Notes: generated by a model not told the origin, from the letters alone. A stretch of 64,000 nt of DNA from Pandoraea sp. ASV26 (GCF_016428915.1 NZ_JAELTP010000010.1:28542-92541); one strand, 5' to 3'; counted from the stretch's first letter, positions 44,521-53,013 are shown. Translations and numbers: made by a program.

Positions 44521-45831
44521 ATGACCCACGAACAAAGTCTTGCTACGCAACCGGGCGCATTTGCCCAGTCACCGAGCCGCACCGCGTCTGAGCGAAGGCG
44601 GGCGGTCAGGGCCGGGATCATCGGTAACACGCTGGAATGGTATGACTTCGGCGTATACGGCTTTCTCGCCACGGTGCTGGCGAAGCAATTTTTCCCCGAG
44701 TCCGGTCAGTACATCGGTTTGCTGCAGACCTTTGGCGCGTTTGGGGTCGGCTTTCTCGCGCGCCCGCTTGGCAGCATTCTGCTCGGGCGCATGGGCGACA
44801 TCGTCGGACGCAAGGCGGTGCTGACGCTCACGATTCTGATGATGGCCATCGGCACGATTGCCATCGGGGTGGTGCCGACTTATGAGCGCATCGGCATTGC
44901 CGCGCCGTTGGTGCTTCTGATCGCGCGTGTGTTGCAGGGGCTTGCTGCCGGGGGGGAGTGGGGCAATGCCGCTGCATTTCTGGCCGAATGGGCCAAGCCG
45001 GGCCGACGGGGTTTTTATGGCGGGCTGCTGCTCGCGAGCGTGTCCGGTGGCTTGTTGCTGGGGTCTGGCGTGGCGGCGTGCGTGAGCACGTTGCTCAGCC
45101 CCGAACAGATGACGGATTGGGGATGGCGCATTCCGTTTCTGCTGGGCGCGGCCTTGATCCCTGTCGGTCTGTATATGCGGCGCAATGTCCAGGAACCGCC
45201 TAAATTCAGAGCGCAAGCGTCGGCCGGCGAAGTGCCGCAACATCAGACAGCATTCCCGGCCCTGCTGCTCCGCGCGGCGTGCATCTGTCTGCCGTTGCTG
45301 ATGGCGTCGTACATGGTGACGGTGTACATGCCGTCCTACGCGCAATTGTACGGCTCGATTCCTCGCTCGATGGCGCTTTGGGCGAACACCTGCGCACTGG
45401 CGCTGACGGTTGTCGGCGCACCGATCGTGGGGTTGATGTCAGATCTGTATGGCCGCAGGCGACAGATGCTGATCTGCGCGGTGCTTCTGATTGTGATGGC
45501 GTATCCGATGTATTGGCTGATTGCATCGGGCGTGTCATTTTCGGCTTTCTTCGCTATACAGATGCTGCTCACAGCGGTTGTCGTCGGGTTCAATGGGGCG
45601 GTGCCCGCCACTGTGACGGAACTGTTTCCTACCTCGACACGCGCGGTTGGCGCGGCGCTGGCGAATGCGATTGCCGGCGTGTTCGGCGGCTTTACCCCCT
45701 TCATCTCCACCTGGTTAATCAAGGCATCGGGATCGGTCGCTTCACCGGCATGGCTGGTCGTGTTCTGCGCTGTTGCGGCACTGCTAGCGCTTGTCGGCAT
45801 GAAAGAAATGGCTCACCGCGAGCTGACCTGA
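44521..45831 (+). CDS. MFS transporter of the metabolite:H+ symporter (MHS) family
   Basis: A 436-residue 12-TM permease. The MHS signature is clear: RAGIIGNTLEWYDFGVYGFLA at TM1 and GFLARPLGSILLGRMGDIVGRKAVL with motif A, then LIARVLQGLAAGGEWGNAAAFLAEWA. Relatives (ProP, KgtP, ShiA) take up organic acids or zwitterions. It is preceded by an IclR-type operator pair and is a second importer for the same locus, next to the ACS-type one in the operon. Confidence 0.93.
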   Translation: MTHEQSLATQPGAFAQSPSRTASERRRAVRAGIIGNTLEWYDFGVYGFLATVLAKQFFPESGQYIGLLQTFGAFGVGFLARPLGSILLGRMGDIVGRKAVLTLTILMMAIGTIAIGVVPTYERIGIAAPLVLLIARVLQGLAAGGEWGNAAAFLAEWAKPGRRGFYGGLLLASVSGGLLLGSGVAACVSTLLSPEQMTDWGWRIPFLLGAALIPVGLYMRRNVQEPPKFRAQASAGEVPQHQTAFPALLLRAACICLPLLMASYMVTVYMPSYAQLYGSIPRSMALWANTCALALTVVGAPIVGLMSDLYGRRRQMLICAVLLIVMAYPMYWLIASGVSFSAFFAIQMLLTAVVVGFNGAVPATVTELFPTSTRAVGAALANAIAGVFGGFTPFISTWLIKASGSVASPAWLVVFCAVAALLALVGMKEMAHRELT

Positions 45832-45995
45832 ACGATGGATTGACAGGGCACGGCATTGACGCCGTTCGCCTGCGACCCGAGCGCATCGCGGCCGCCCGCC
45901 GGATGCGCGCGTCGTGGTGCGTTGCAGGCAATCACTGAGCAAATGTGAAGTTCCCGGTCGACACTGATCTTCTGCATGACGACCTTGCTATGTAG

Positions 45996-46008
45996 TTAGT
46001 ACAACTAA
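45996..46008. promoter_or_regulatory. Dyad before the second porin
   Basis: TTAGT-ACA-ACTAA lies about 30 bases before the porin start in an AT-rich stretch. Position suits an operator or the promoter -10 region. It does not match the IclR-type dyad. Confidence 0.35.
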
Positions 46009-46039
46009 TTTTAAAGAAAATTTAAACGGAGGCATGACG

Positions 46040-47164
46040 ATGAGACGCTGCATTATTGCGGGTGCGATTTTAGCTTCATTAGCGGGTACGACATGGGCAC
46101 AAAGTAACGTTACCTTGTATGGAGTGTTATCGGAGGGCATTGGGCTGGTCAACAACGAGGGCGGTGCTTCCAGTGTGAAAATGCTGGGCGGCACCAACCA
46201 GAACAACCGGATCGGTTTCAAGATCGCCGAAGACCTCGGCGGCGGCATGCAGGCCGTCGGGCAACTTGAAAATGGTTTCGATATTACGAGCGGGAAGTTC
46301 CAGCAAGGCGGCCGGATGTTCGGGCGGCAAGCGTTCGTCGGACTCAGCGACCGCTCGCTGGGTACCGTCACCATTGGCCGCCAATATGACATGTTCTGGG
46401 ACTACATTGCCCCCTACGCGGCACCGAGTGCGGCCGTCGGTCTCGCGGCAAATCCCGGCGACGCCGATAACCTGATGGGCAGTTGGCGCTACAACAACGC
46501 CGTCAAATATGCGAGCCCGACGTTCGGCGGCTTCAGTGCCGAGGCGCTCTATGCGTTCAGCAATGCAGCGGGGCAGTTTGGCGTGAATCGCGCCTTCAGT
46601 GTCGGCGCAGGTTACCAATCGAGCGGACTGAAAGTAGGGCTGGCCTATGTCCAGTTGGACTCGCCGGGTGTCGCGCATCCGAATGGTGCGGTCACTGACG
46701 ACTATTTCGGTGCCCCGTTTGAACTGTTCCACACGAGTCCGTTGAACGGCAACGTCGGCGTACAACGGCAGCGCAACTACGGTATTGCGGGCTCTTACGA
46801 CTTTGGCAACGGGGTCAAGTTGAACATGCTGGTCGATCAGATCCATTTCGAATATCTGGACGGCACAAGTCTGAGACTGAGCAATTACGGGACTTCGCTT
46901 TCCTGGTTTCTGACACCTGCGCTGATGTTAGGGGCTTCATACACTTACTCGCAGGGCAAATACGGCGGGCTGGATGCGAATCCCCACTGGAATACCGCGA
47001 TGCTCAGCGTCGACTACTTTTTGTCCAAGCGAACGGACGTGTATCTGTATGACGTCGTGCAGCGTGTCAGCGGTCCGTATGCGGTCGCGGATATCTTCCT
47101 GAATGCGCCGTCAACCAGCCGGGTGCAGAATATGCTTCTCGCAGGTATCAGGCACCGCTTCTAA
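46040..47164 (+). CDS. Gram-negative porin (second copy type)
   Basis: A 374-residue outer-membrane porin with a signal peptide ending GTTWAQ, then SNVTLYGVLSEGIGLVNNEG. Markers include RIGFKIAEDLGGGMQAVGQLENGFD, RQAFVGLSDRSLGTVTIGRQYDMFWDY and the ending LLAGIRHRF with terminal Phe. GGAGG sits seven bases before the chosen ATG; an ATG six bases earlier is too close to it. It follows the MHS transporter by about 200 bases and could be the outer-membrane entry for the substrate of the IclR locus. Confidence 0.93.
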   Translation: MRRCIIAGAILASLAGTTWAQSNVTLYGVLSEGIGLVNNEGGASSVKMLGGTNQNNRIGFKIAEDLGGGMQAVGQLENGFDITSGKFQQGGRMFGRQAFVGLSDRSLGTVTIGRQYDMFWDYIAPYAAPSAAVGLAANPGDADNLMGSWRYNNAVKYASPTFGGFSAEALYAFSNAAGQFGVNRAFSVGAGYQSSGLKVGLAYVQLDSPGVAHPNGAVTDDYFGAPFELFHTSPLNGNVGVQRQRNYGIAGSYDFGNGVKLNMLVDQIHFEYLDGTSLRLSNYGTSLSWFLTPALMLGASYTYSQGKYGGLDANPHWNTAMLSVDYFLSKRTDVYLYDVVQRVSGPYAVADIFLNAPSTSRVQNMLLAGIRHRF

Positions 47165-47174
47165 GATGTGGACA

Positions 47175-47209
47175 GGCAGCGAGCCCACGTCAGCGTCAGG
47201 CTCGCTGCC
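47175..47209. terminator. Terminator after the second porin
   Basis: A perfect 11-bp stem GGCAGCGAGCC / GGCTCGCTGCC with a 13-base loop, ten bases after the porin stop, followed by TTCG. No long T-run is present. Confidence 0.7.
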
Positions 47210-47583
47210 TTCGATTGCCCCTACCGTTCAGAGCCGCGTCGCCTCGATGTCGACATGCGCTACACCGGCGCGTGAAGCCGCGCTGCGACAAGTCCACGCC
47301 ATGCGCCAAGGAAGTTCGGGCAGCGCAGAGCGCGAGATTGGGCAATACCTCGGTTTTCCGCTTTTCGCATTTTCCGACGCCCGTGGTTGCGGATTGGCGC
47401 TGAGCGGGAAGGCGACCACTGACGCTGCGGAAGCTCGCTGTCACGACGGGAAAATCTATGAGGCGGACTTGATTCGCCTGTCTAACCGACCTCGTGGACG
47501 AGCCATGGGAGCGAAAGGGCGACCGTGTTGCCCCGACAAAATGAGTTTTGCGGAGCACGAGGGAATTTGCGGCACAAAAGAAA
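47210..47583. other. Intergenic region before the prophage
   Basis: About 370 bases. Frames are open on both strands but neither resembles a protein family, starts well or has a ribosome site. It belongs to the chromosomal flank of attL. Confidence 0.4.
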
Positions 47584-47608
47584 AAGGGCTGCACACTGTG
47601 CAGCCCTT
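47584..47608 (-). terminator. Rho-independent terminator of tRNA-Lys
   Basis: Perfect 12-bp stem AAGGGCTGCACA / TGTGCAGCCCTT around a single central base. On the minus strand it is followed by TTTTTCTTTT. It lies just after the 3' end of the tRNA-Lys fragment, as expected for the host tRNA transcript. A half copy occurs near 34,950. Confidence 0.85.
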
Positions 47609-47618
47609 CGAATTCGTT

Positions 47619-47666
47619 TGGTAGGCCGTGCGGGATTCGAACCTGCGACCAACGGATTAAAAGTCC
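47619..47666 (-). other. attL: 3' part of a tRNA-Lys (TTT) gene
   Basis: Minus-strand sequence from the anticodon loop (GGACTTTTAATCC) through the T-arm (GCAGGTTCGAATCCCGC) to CCA matches tRNA-Lys, but the 5' half (acceptor 5' strand and D-arm) is missing; unrelated DNA follows. A host tRNA gene cut by integration leaves exactly such a 48-base fragment, and the integrase gene lies next to it. The intact tRNA should be rebuilt at the other prophage end, outside the window. Confidence 0.85.
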
Positions 47667-47783
47667 CCACAAAAACTCAATGAAATCAACTGGAAACGCC
47701 CCGAATTCTTTCCGCAAACCATTTCATTTTGTCGCCCGGAAACCCGCATAAAACCGTTGCTTGCGTACCGTTTGCGGAACGGT

Positions 47784-48854
47784 TTACCGAGTCGGCTTCA
47801 CCTTGTCGCCGCGGCGCTGACGCACATAGCGCTCGGTCGTCACGACTGACGAGTGTCCGAGTTGCTTTTGCGCCTGGCGGATGTCACCAGCAGAGTCAGT
47901 CTTATCCGTTCCCGCCTTTGCGCGCAGATCCCGGAATTGAAACCGATCTTTTTCGACACCCGCTGCTGCCCGCGCCTTGTCGAAGCGTGAGCGCAGCGCG
48001 TCAGGGGTCAGTCGCTGACCGGATTCATTGACCACGAGTGCCGTGCTCACGACCTTGTAACCGCGCTTGCGTGCCCGAATGCGCTCGACCAGTGCGGCCA
48101 ATTCTCCTTCCACTGCGATACGTAGCTTCTTCTTCGTCTTGTTCTGCTGGATTTCCAGTTCGTCTGACCCATTGATGTGCCGCTCGTCAAACTTCAGCGT
48201 GTCTGCCGGCCGCTGCCCTGTGAGATAAGCCAAGTCCATTGCGTCACGTGTGGGCTGGTCCGCGACTTTGTACACGGCTGAAAAGACGTCATCCTCGACA
48301 TACACGTCACGACCTTCTTCGGCGTTCCTTTTCACGCCGGAGGCGGGGTTGGGCGCGCTCGTCAGACCGCTCTCACGCGCATAGTTGAAGATGTGGGAAA
48401 ACAGGGCAATCTCTCGATTGGCGCGCACGTGACCAGCATCCAATGGCACCTCGAATTTCTTCGACTCATACCATTGGCGTGCCTTCTGAGCGCGCCAGCG
48501 AAAATATGCGCGAATCGCTGTCGGCTCGATATCTTCAAGCGGCGCACCAGTGAAAAATTCGCGCAAGTTCGCGAGTTCCTTGACGTTGTCCTTGCGACTA
48601 CGTACCGACTTTGTTGGCAGTACCTCGGCCACGTAGTTCGTGGCCGCCACATCGAAGGTTTGCCCCGGCGTCACGACAGCTTTCGTCTGCTCGAGTTCTG
48701 ACCAACGCCGCACCGCCTCGATGTAATCGGTACCGAGCGAGATTTCCTTGCGCGGCTTGCCGCCGGCGTCGAAGAAATAATAGGTCTTCTTGCCCCGTAC
48801 GCGGGCGCGCATGCGTGGCGGCAGGTTCAGATTGACGGTCGGTTTTCTTCCCAT
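47784..48854 (-). CDS. int: Phage tyrosine integrase
   Basis: A 356-residue site-specific recombinase. The N-terminal part has a short DNA-binding region (MGRKPTVNLNLPPRMRARVR) and a SAM-like core-binding domain near NVKELANLREFF. Catalytic motifs: Arg in LAYLTGQRPADTLKF, FRDLRAKAGTD (box II with Arg, His replaced as in many phage integrases), LGHSSVVTTERYVRQ with His and the Tyr nucleophile. It ends 120 bases from the tRNA-Lys fragment, the usual int-att arrangement. The ATG chosen sits two bases after the stop of the DUF4224 gene; a longer start would overlap it entirely. Confidence 0.95.
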   Translation of the reverse strand: MGRKPTVNLNLPPRMRARVRGKKTYYFFDAGGKPRKEISLGTDYIEAVRRWSELEQTKAVVTPGQTFDVAATNYVAEVLPTKSVRSRKDNVKELANLREFFTGAPLEDIEPTAIRAYFRWRAQKARQWYESKKFEVPLDAGHVRANREIALFSHIFNYARESGLTSAPNPASGVKRNAEEGRDVYVEDDVFSAVYKVADQPTRDAMDLAYLTGQRPADTLKFDERHINGSDELEIQQNKTKKKLRIAVEGELAALVERIRARKRGYKVVSTALVVNESGQRLTPDALRSRFDKARAAAGVEKDRFQFRDLRAKAGTDKTDSAGDIRQAQKQLGHSSVVTTERYVRQRRGDKVKPTR

Positions 48855-48856
48855 TT

Positions 48857-49102
48857 TCAGACCGCGAGCGAGAGGGTAGGGGGGTGCCATTTCTTGCGCG
48901 GCGTTTCCGCTGCGGCGACAGCCTGACGGCCTTCGATGGCGGCTCTGGCAACGATCGGTCGCCCACGAGCGTTCGTCCAGAACGGGATTCCCGCCGACCG
49001 CAACCATATCGCCTGCAATTCTTCGCGGGATTTCCCGCGACGCCCGGTACGTACGCCAGACAATTCTGCTACTTCTTCGGCTGAGAGGAAAGTGTCACTC
49101 AT
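48857..49102 (-). CDS. DUF4224 protein, probable excisionase-like partner of Int
   Basis: An 81-residue protein beginning MSDTFLSAEEVAELSGVRTG and containing QAIWLRSAGIPFWTNARGRPIV, the hallmark of the DUF4224 phage family. These small HTH-like proteins are nearly always upstream of an integrase gene and are presumed to act in excision or its control. It is adjacent to int and in the same leftward transcript. Confidence 0.85.
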   Translation of the reverse strand: MSDTFLSAEEVAELSGVRTGRRGKSREELQAIWLRSAGIPFWTNARGRPIVARAAIEGRQAVAAAETPRKKWHPPTLSLAV

Positions 49103-49181
49103 TTCTCAGTACCCTCCATGCTTGTGCGGTGATCCGCAGAATCTCTTTCAGTGCTTCGGCCGTGGCCGGGTGGGTGGTCAT
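49095..49181 (-). CDS. Probable 28-residue phage protein
   Basis: Reads MTTHPATAEALKEILRITAQ and ends RVLRNE. Its ATG overlaps the stop of the methyltransferase gene (ATGA) and its stop overlaps the start of the DUF4224 gene. Such tight coupling on both sides favours a real, translated small gene. It would form one amphipathic helix. Function unknown. Confidence 0.45.
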   Translation of the reverse strand: MTTHPATAEALKEILRITAQAWRVLRNE

Positions 49182-50230
49182 GCTATTTCCAGTTGCAGGC
49201 CCGGCTGTCGCGTGCGATCGCGCTGAAGGGCGAAGTACTCGGGGTTAAGTTCACAGCCGAGGTAATGGCGTCCGAGGCGGCTGGCAACCTGCGCGACGGT
49301 ACCGCTGCCCATGAACGGGTCGAAGACGATATCGCCGGGCCGGCTGCCGGCGAGCACGCAAGGTTCGACCAGTGCTTCCGGGAACGTGGCGAAGTGCGCG
49401 CCGTGATACGCGGTCGTCGTCACCGTCCAGACGCTTCGGCGGTTCCGCTTCGTCACATCCCATGCGCCTTCGGCACGATCCGGACGGTGTGTCCCCACAG
49501 ACTGACCGGGGATCGGCTCGGCGCGCTTACTGCCTTCTCGGCGGAAATTATCGCGAGCACTGCGTGCCTTCTCGGCAAAAGCGTGCAAGCCGGTACGAGT
49601 GCGATGCTCGTCCTTCTCGACCCCTTTTAGCGGGGTTCGGTTGCCGGGTAGCTGTCCGGTCGCTTCTTCCTTGATGGCATCGGCGTCGAAGTAGTAGCGC
49701 TCACTCTTCGTCATCAGGAACAGGTACTCGTGCGCCTTCGTGCAGCGATCGCGCACGCTCTCCGGCATCGGGTTGGGTTTGTGCCAGATGATGTCCTGCC
49801 GAAGCCACCAACCGGCGTCCTGAAGCGCGAAGGCGATGCGCCACGGCTGACCGACCAGATCCTTCGGTTTCAATCCGGCATCAGATGCTTTTGATTTACG
49901 GCCGCCAGCGGCCTGCGCCTGATTCGTAGCATCGCCATTCATAAGGGTAGAGGGAACTTGATAGCCGCGATTCGCCGCATAGCTGTCGCCCATGTTGAGC
50001 CACAACGTGCCGTCATCGGCGAGCAGCTCGCGGCACAGCGCGAACACCTCGACCATGTCGGACAGAAACTCGGCTAGCGTCGGTTCGAGCCCAAGCTGGC
50101 CAGCAACGCCGTAATCGCGCAGACCCCAATACGGCGGGCTCGTCACGATGCACTGCACCTTCACGCCTTCGGCGATCAGCATGCGCATGGTGTCGCGGCA
50201 GTCGCCCAGAATGATCTCGTTCTGTCTCAT
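49178..50230 (-). CDS. Phage DNA methyltransferase (N4-cytosine/N6-adenine type)
   Basis: A 350-residue AdoMet-dependent methyltransferase. The catalytic motif IV is TSPPYWGLRDYG near residue 31 and the AdoMet motif I is FDPFMGSGTVAQVASRLGRHYLGCE in outline near the C-terminus, giving the beta-class order (catalytic before AdoMet site). SPPY points to N4-methylcytosine. WHKPNPMPESVRDRCTKAHEYLFL is a further conserved block. No restriction enzyme lies next to it, so it probably protects phage DNA from host restriction. The stop of the preceding gene overlaps its ATG (ATGA). Confidence 0.92.
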   Translation of the reverse strand: MRQNEIILGDCRDTMRMLIAEGVKVQCIVTSPPYWGLRDYGVAGQLGLEPTLAEFLSDMVEVFALCRELLADDGTLWLNMGDSYAANRGYQVPSTLMNGDATNQAQAAGGRKSKASDAGLKPKDLVGQPWRIAFALQDAGWWLRQDIIWHKPNPMPESVRDRCTKAHEYLFLMTKSERYYFDADAIKEEATGQLPGNRTPLKGVEKDEHRTRTGLHAFAEKARSARDNFRREGSKRAEPIPGQSVGTHRPDRAEGAWDVTKRNRRSVWTVTTTAYHGAHFATFPEALVEPCVLAGSRPGDIVFDPFMGSGTVAQVASRLGRHYLGCELNPEYFALQRDRTRQPGLQLEIA

Positions 50231-50881
50231 GAACGGTCCTTTGCGGCGACGCGCTTGAACTCGATCACCCACACCCACGGGTTGGCCGTCCACGATTCGG
50301 CGCCGTAGAGCGTTTCCCACAGATAGCGGAACGAGTCGCGCGCGGTAGGCACCTTGTCCCGGATGTGATCGACGCCTTCGGCGCGAGCGTCTGACTCGCT
50401 GATATGGTTCAGTCGCTCGACGCGCACGCCGGTGACTTCGAGCACCAAGCGGCACTGCGAACGCGGCATGTGGATGCTCGGCTTCCATGTGATCGCATCA
50501 ACAAGCGGCACATTCTCATACTGAGGCGGCACGCACCGCGGATAGTCGGCACGGTAGAACGTAGGGCCGGGATCTAGGGTTGTGGGCTGTGCCCACGTCT
50601 CGCACACCCACAGGCGGTCGCCGGGCTGCCCGTAGGGGCAGATGACCGGCTGCCATTCGCAGTCACGGATGGGGGATGCCGTTGTGAAAGACAAAGCTCG
50701 CTTCTGTCCGTCCCGGAAAGTCCATGACCGCTCCGTTCTCGATCACGAGCGACTCTGGCATTGGGATGCATTGTGCGAAGTGCTGCCATTTCCTGTCTAC
50801 GGCACGCCGCGTCCGCATCTTCGATCCGTCGAGAATTGCGCGCACCATCGGCGCGCTGAAAAGGATAGGGCGCTCTTTCAC
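50227..50881 (-). pseudogene. Phage ASCH/PUA-like protein, split by a frameshift
   Basis: The first part starts at GTG with GGAGGAG upstream and reads VKERPILFSAPMVRAILDGS, KMRTRRAV; the second reads CPYGQPGDRLWVCETWAQ, ITWKPSIHMPRSQCRLVLEV, VERLNHISESDARAEGV. Together these form one well-known phage protein type, but the first frame ends (HNGIPHP) just where the second opens. A +1 shift at a run of five C (50671-50675 on the plus strand) would join them. It is either a mutation, a sequence error or programmed frameshifting. The protein's function is unknown; PUA-like folds bind RNA or modified bases. Confidence 0.7.
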
Positions 50882-51012
50882 GATTTCCGCTCCTCCGCTG
50901 CCTGAGAGGCTACCGGGCACGAATGGCAGACGTGCCAGCCCATGCCGAGGCAGCCCGCAACGTCTTTTGCCGCTTCGCCGCATGGTGCCGTCCTGATTCG
51001 GATAATCTTCAC
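50878..51012 (-). CDS. Small phage protein of 44 residues with Cys pairs
   Basis: Starts at a GTG overlapping the previous stop (GTGA) after an AGGGGGAGG ribosome site, and its own stop overlaps the next GTG in the same way. It reads VKIIRIRTAPCGEAAKDVAG, CLGMGWHVCHSCPVASQ. Cys-x2-Cys and other Cys/His residues could bind a metal. Function unknown. Confidence 0.55.
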   Translation of the reverse strand: MKIIRIRTAPCGEAAKDVAGCLGMGWHVCHSCPVASQAAEERKS

Positions 51013-52730
51013 GCCTCCCCCTTTGCCTTGGCGGCAAGTGCGGCGCGGTCGAGTCGTTCGATTTCGGCGATACACAATGCGGCGGCTTTCACTAGGTTGC
51101 GGCGCGGCGTGGTCGGCTTCCAGTGTTCTGCCGCCCAAGGCCATCCCTGCGGGACCGCGCCGACCGCATAGCCTCGTGGAAACGAAGCTTCAAAGGCGTA
51201 GCAGCCAGCGGCCATTGCCAGCGCCGGGCCGTCGTAGCAGTCATCGTGCTCGTGCGTCCAGAATTCGGCACTTACCTGCCGATGGCGCTCGGCCAGAACG
51301 TCGCGCGCGGCCTGAGTCACGCCCTTGCGATCGCCGCCATCCGCCGACAGCGCGGCGCGGGCTGTCCTCCAGAGTTGGAATAGGAAGTCTCCGCCATCCC
51401 ATTCCCATGTGCCGTTGCCGAGGTCTTTCGCCCCGGCCGCAATCATGTCGGCGCGGTACGCCTCCCGCTCATCCCCGCCCACTTTCGCGGGAGACGTGAG
51501 GGCGGCGCGGGCGCGTTGGAGTAGATCCTCTCGCCAAACAACTTCCGAATTCTTGAAGCCCCGCGAATTTGCGTAGTCGGCCACATCTTCAATCAGGTCT
51601 TGCAGCACATCGGCAGCGATAACAACCACATCCCCGCCCACCTTCGCGGGTAGCGCGAGGGCACTGCAATTCGCGCAAATATCAACATCGCCATAAGGGC
51701 GTAAAGCTTCACGTTTTCCGCAGTGATCGCATACGCCCACCTGCTGCGCATCTGCGGCGCGCTTCGGTTCCGCCGCAGCACGTCGAGCGAACAGCGCAAA
51801 CGGCCCGTCTTCATGGTCGTGGATCGACAGAATCGTCCAGCCTTCGCCGAGAGGCGTCGCAGGCGTCCAAAACGCGCAACCGCTGTCAGGATCGTTGCTG
51901 TAACGCTCGATGTCTGCCGAGTCACCGTCCTGCATGCTGACCCACACGGCTTCGATTCCGAACGGTGCGAGAAAGTCGGCGGTGTCAATGTTCTCGTCGA
52001 GCATCGGCAGCGCGGGGTGGCAGTACCACCCTTCGGCGTCGCGTGCTACCGGCCGCCCATCGAGCAGGGCAGTGCGCAAGCCTTCGAGGTTGGCGCACTC
52101 GCCGCCATTCACGGGCGCGGCGTAGAGCGGGCGCACTTCGGTGTTGCTCTTGATGCGCGAAGCAACGAAATCTGCGGTCGCCTTTTCGAAGTGCACGCTG
52201 TACTTTCGCATCTCCCCGATACCCGAATAAACCGCCCACGCCACCGGCTCTTGCCCTGCGCTCACGGGCGCCGCGAGAAGTGCGCGGGCGAAGTCATTGC
52301 ATAGGGCCTTCACAGCCGTCAGGAAGCCGTCCGGCCGATAGGAACTCCAATCGGCGTTGGCATGGCGTTGTGCCAGATCAAGCCATTGATCGTCAGTCAG
52401 CGCCACTACCTCTTGCCCTGCGCTCTGTGCGGCTGGCGTGGGGGCGGTATCGGGTGCGGAAGGGAGCGGCATCCAATGCGTCGGCGTAGTGAGCCAACAA
52501 TTCGGAACGTCATCAGCTTCGACGGAAACCTCATACCAACCGGCGTCGAAGTCCTCTGGTTCGTCCCATTCCTCGTTGATCGTTTCCTTGGATATCCACT
52601 TGCCGCGAATGGTGCGCCACTTACCGTGGCTGTTCTCATACCCAAGCAGAAGAGCGCGTCCGGTCTTCGGCGCCGTCTCAATCGGCTGCCACTGGCTCGC
52701 ATCAAACGTCACGGTCTTGAGGTCAGGCAT
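51009..52730 (-). CDS. Large mosaic phage protein with DUF551-like N-terminus
   Basis: A 573-residue protein joined from pieces usually seen as separate small phage genes. Residues 1-95 resemble DUF551 (WQPIETAPKTGRALLLGY ... THWMPLPSAP). A segment with QWLDLAQRHANADWSSY follows. Around residue 340 CDHCGKREALRPYGDVDICANC looks like a zinc ribbon. The last 100 residues (AARDVLAERHRQVSAEFWTH, EHDDCYDG ... RRNLVKAAALCIAEIERLDR) match a common phage accessory domain. Ala/Pro-rich linkers connect the parts. Function unknown; it may have arisen by fusions within the arm. Confidence 0.75.
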   Translation of the reverse strand: MPDLKTVTFDASQWQPIETAPKTGRALLLGYENSHGKWRTIRGKWISKETINEEWDEPEDFDAGWYEVSVEADDVPNCWLTTPTHWMPLPSAPDTAPTPAAQSAGQEVVALTDDQWLDLAQRHANADWSSYRPDGFLTAVKALCNDFARALLAAPVSAGQEPVAWAVYSGIGEMRKYSVHFEKATADFVASRIKSNTEVRPLYAAPVNGGECANLEGLRTALLDGRPVARDAEGWYCHPALPMLDENIDTADFLAPFGIEAVWVSMQDGDSADIERYSNDPDSGCAFWTPATPLGEGWTILSIHDHEDGPFALFARRAAAEPKRAADAQQVGVCDHCGKREALRPYGDVDICANCSALALPAKVGGDVVVIAADVLQDLIEDVADYANSRGFKNSEVVWREDLLQRARAALTSPAKVGGDEREAYRADMIAAGAKDLGNGTWEWDGGDFLFQLWRTARAALSADGGDRKGVTQAARDVLAERHRQVSAEFWTHEHDDCYDGPALAMAAGCYAFEASFPRGYAVGAVPQGWPWAAEHWKPTTPRRNLVKAAALCIAEIERLDRAALAAKAKGEA

Positions 52731-53013
52731 TCTGGTTCTCCTGTTTGGCGTCGCCTTCCAGCAATTCAGCGCCGCGAAATGCTTCAGCTACTGCGTCGTC
52801 TAAGGTGCTGTGCCCGCTGTCGGGCCACCAACCGTCGTAGAGATACCCACCGTCCGGATGCCTGACAGTGATGTACCAGTTGTTGGTGTAGTCCTCGTCT
52901 TGAGCGACGCGAATCCAGTAGCCGTCCTGCCACCAGCCGGCGAACTCGGACGCGGTGTGCACTTCCACTCGACCGGCAGCGATTACGCGTTGAATTGGCG
53001 TCCAGGCGCTCAT
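52723..53013 (-). CDS. Hypothetical phage protein
   Basis: A 96-residue acidic, Trp/Tyr-rich protein (GYWIRVAQDEDYTNNWYITV, GGYLYDGWWPDSGHSTLDDA). It overlaps the genes on both sides by a few bases, typical of this arm. No function is recognised. Confidence 0.7.
   Translation of the reverse strand: MSAWTPIQRVIAAGRVEVHTASEFAGWWQDGYWIRVAQDEDYTNNWYITVRHPDGGYLYDGWWPDSGHSTLDDAVAEAFRGAELLEGDAKQENQNA

Noticed and set aside
44569..45345. Minus-strand frame of 258 codons
   Set aside because: Antisense to the MHS transporter, with shadow composition.
47196..47717. Open frames on both strands next to attL
   Set aside because: They run through the tRNA-Lys terminator and tRNA fragment and have no family, start or ribosome site.
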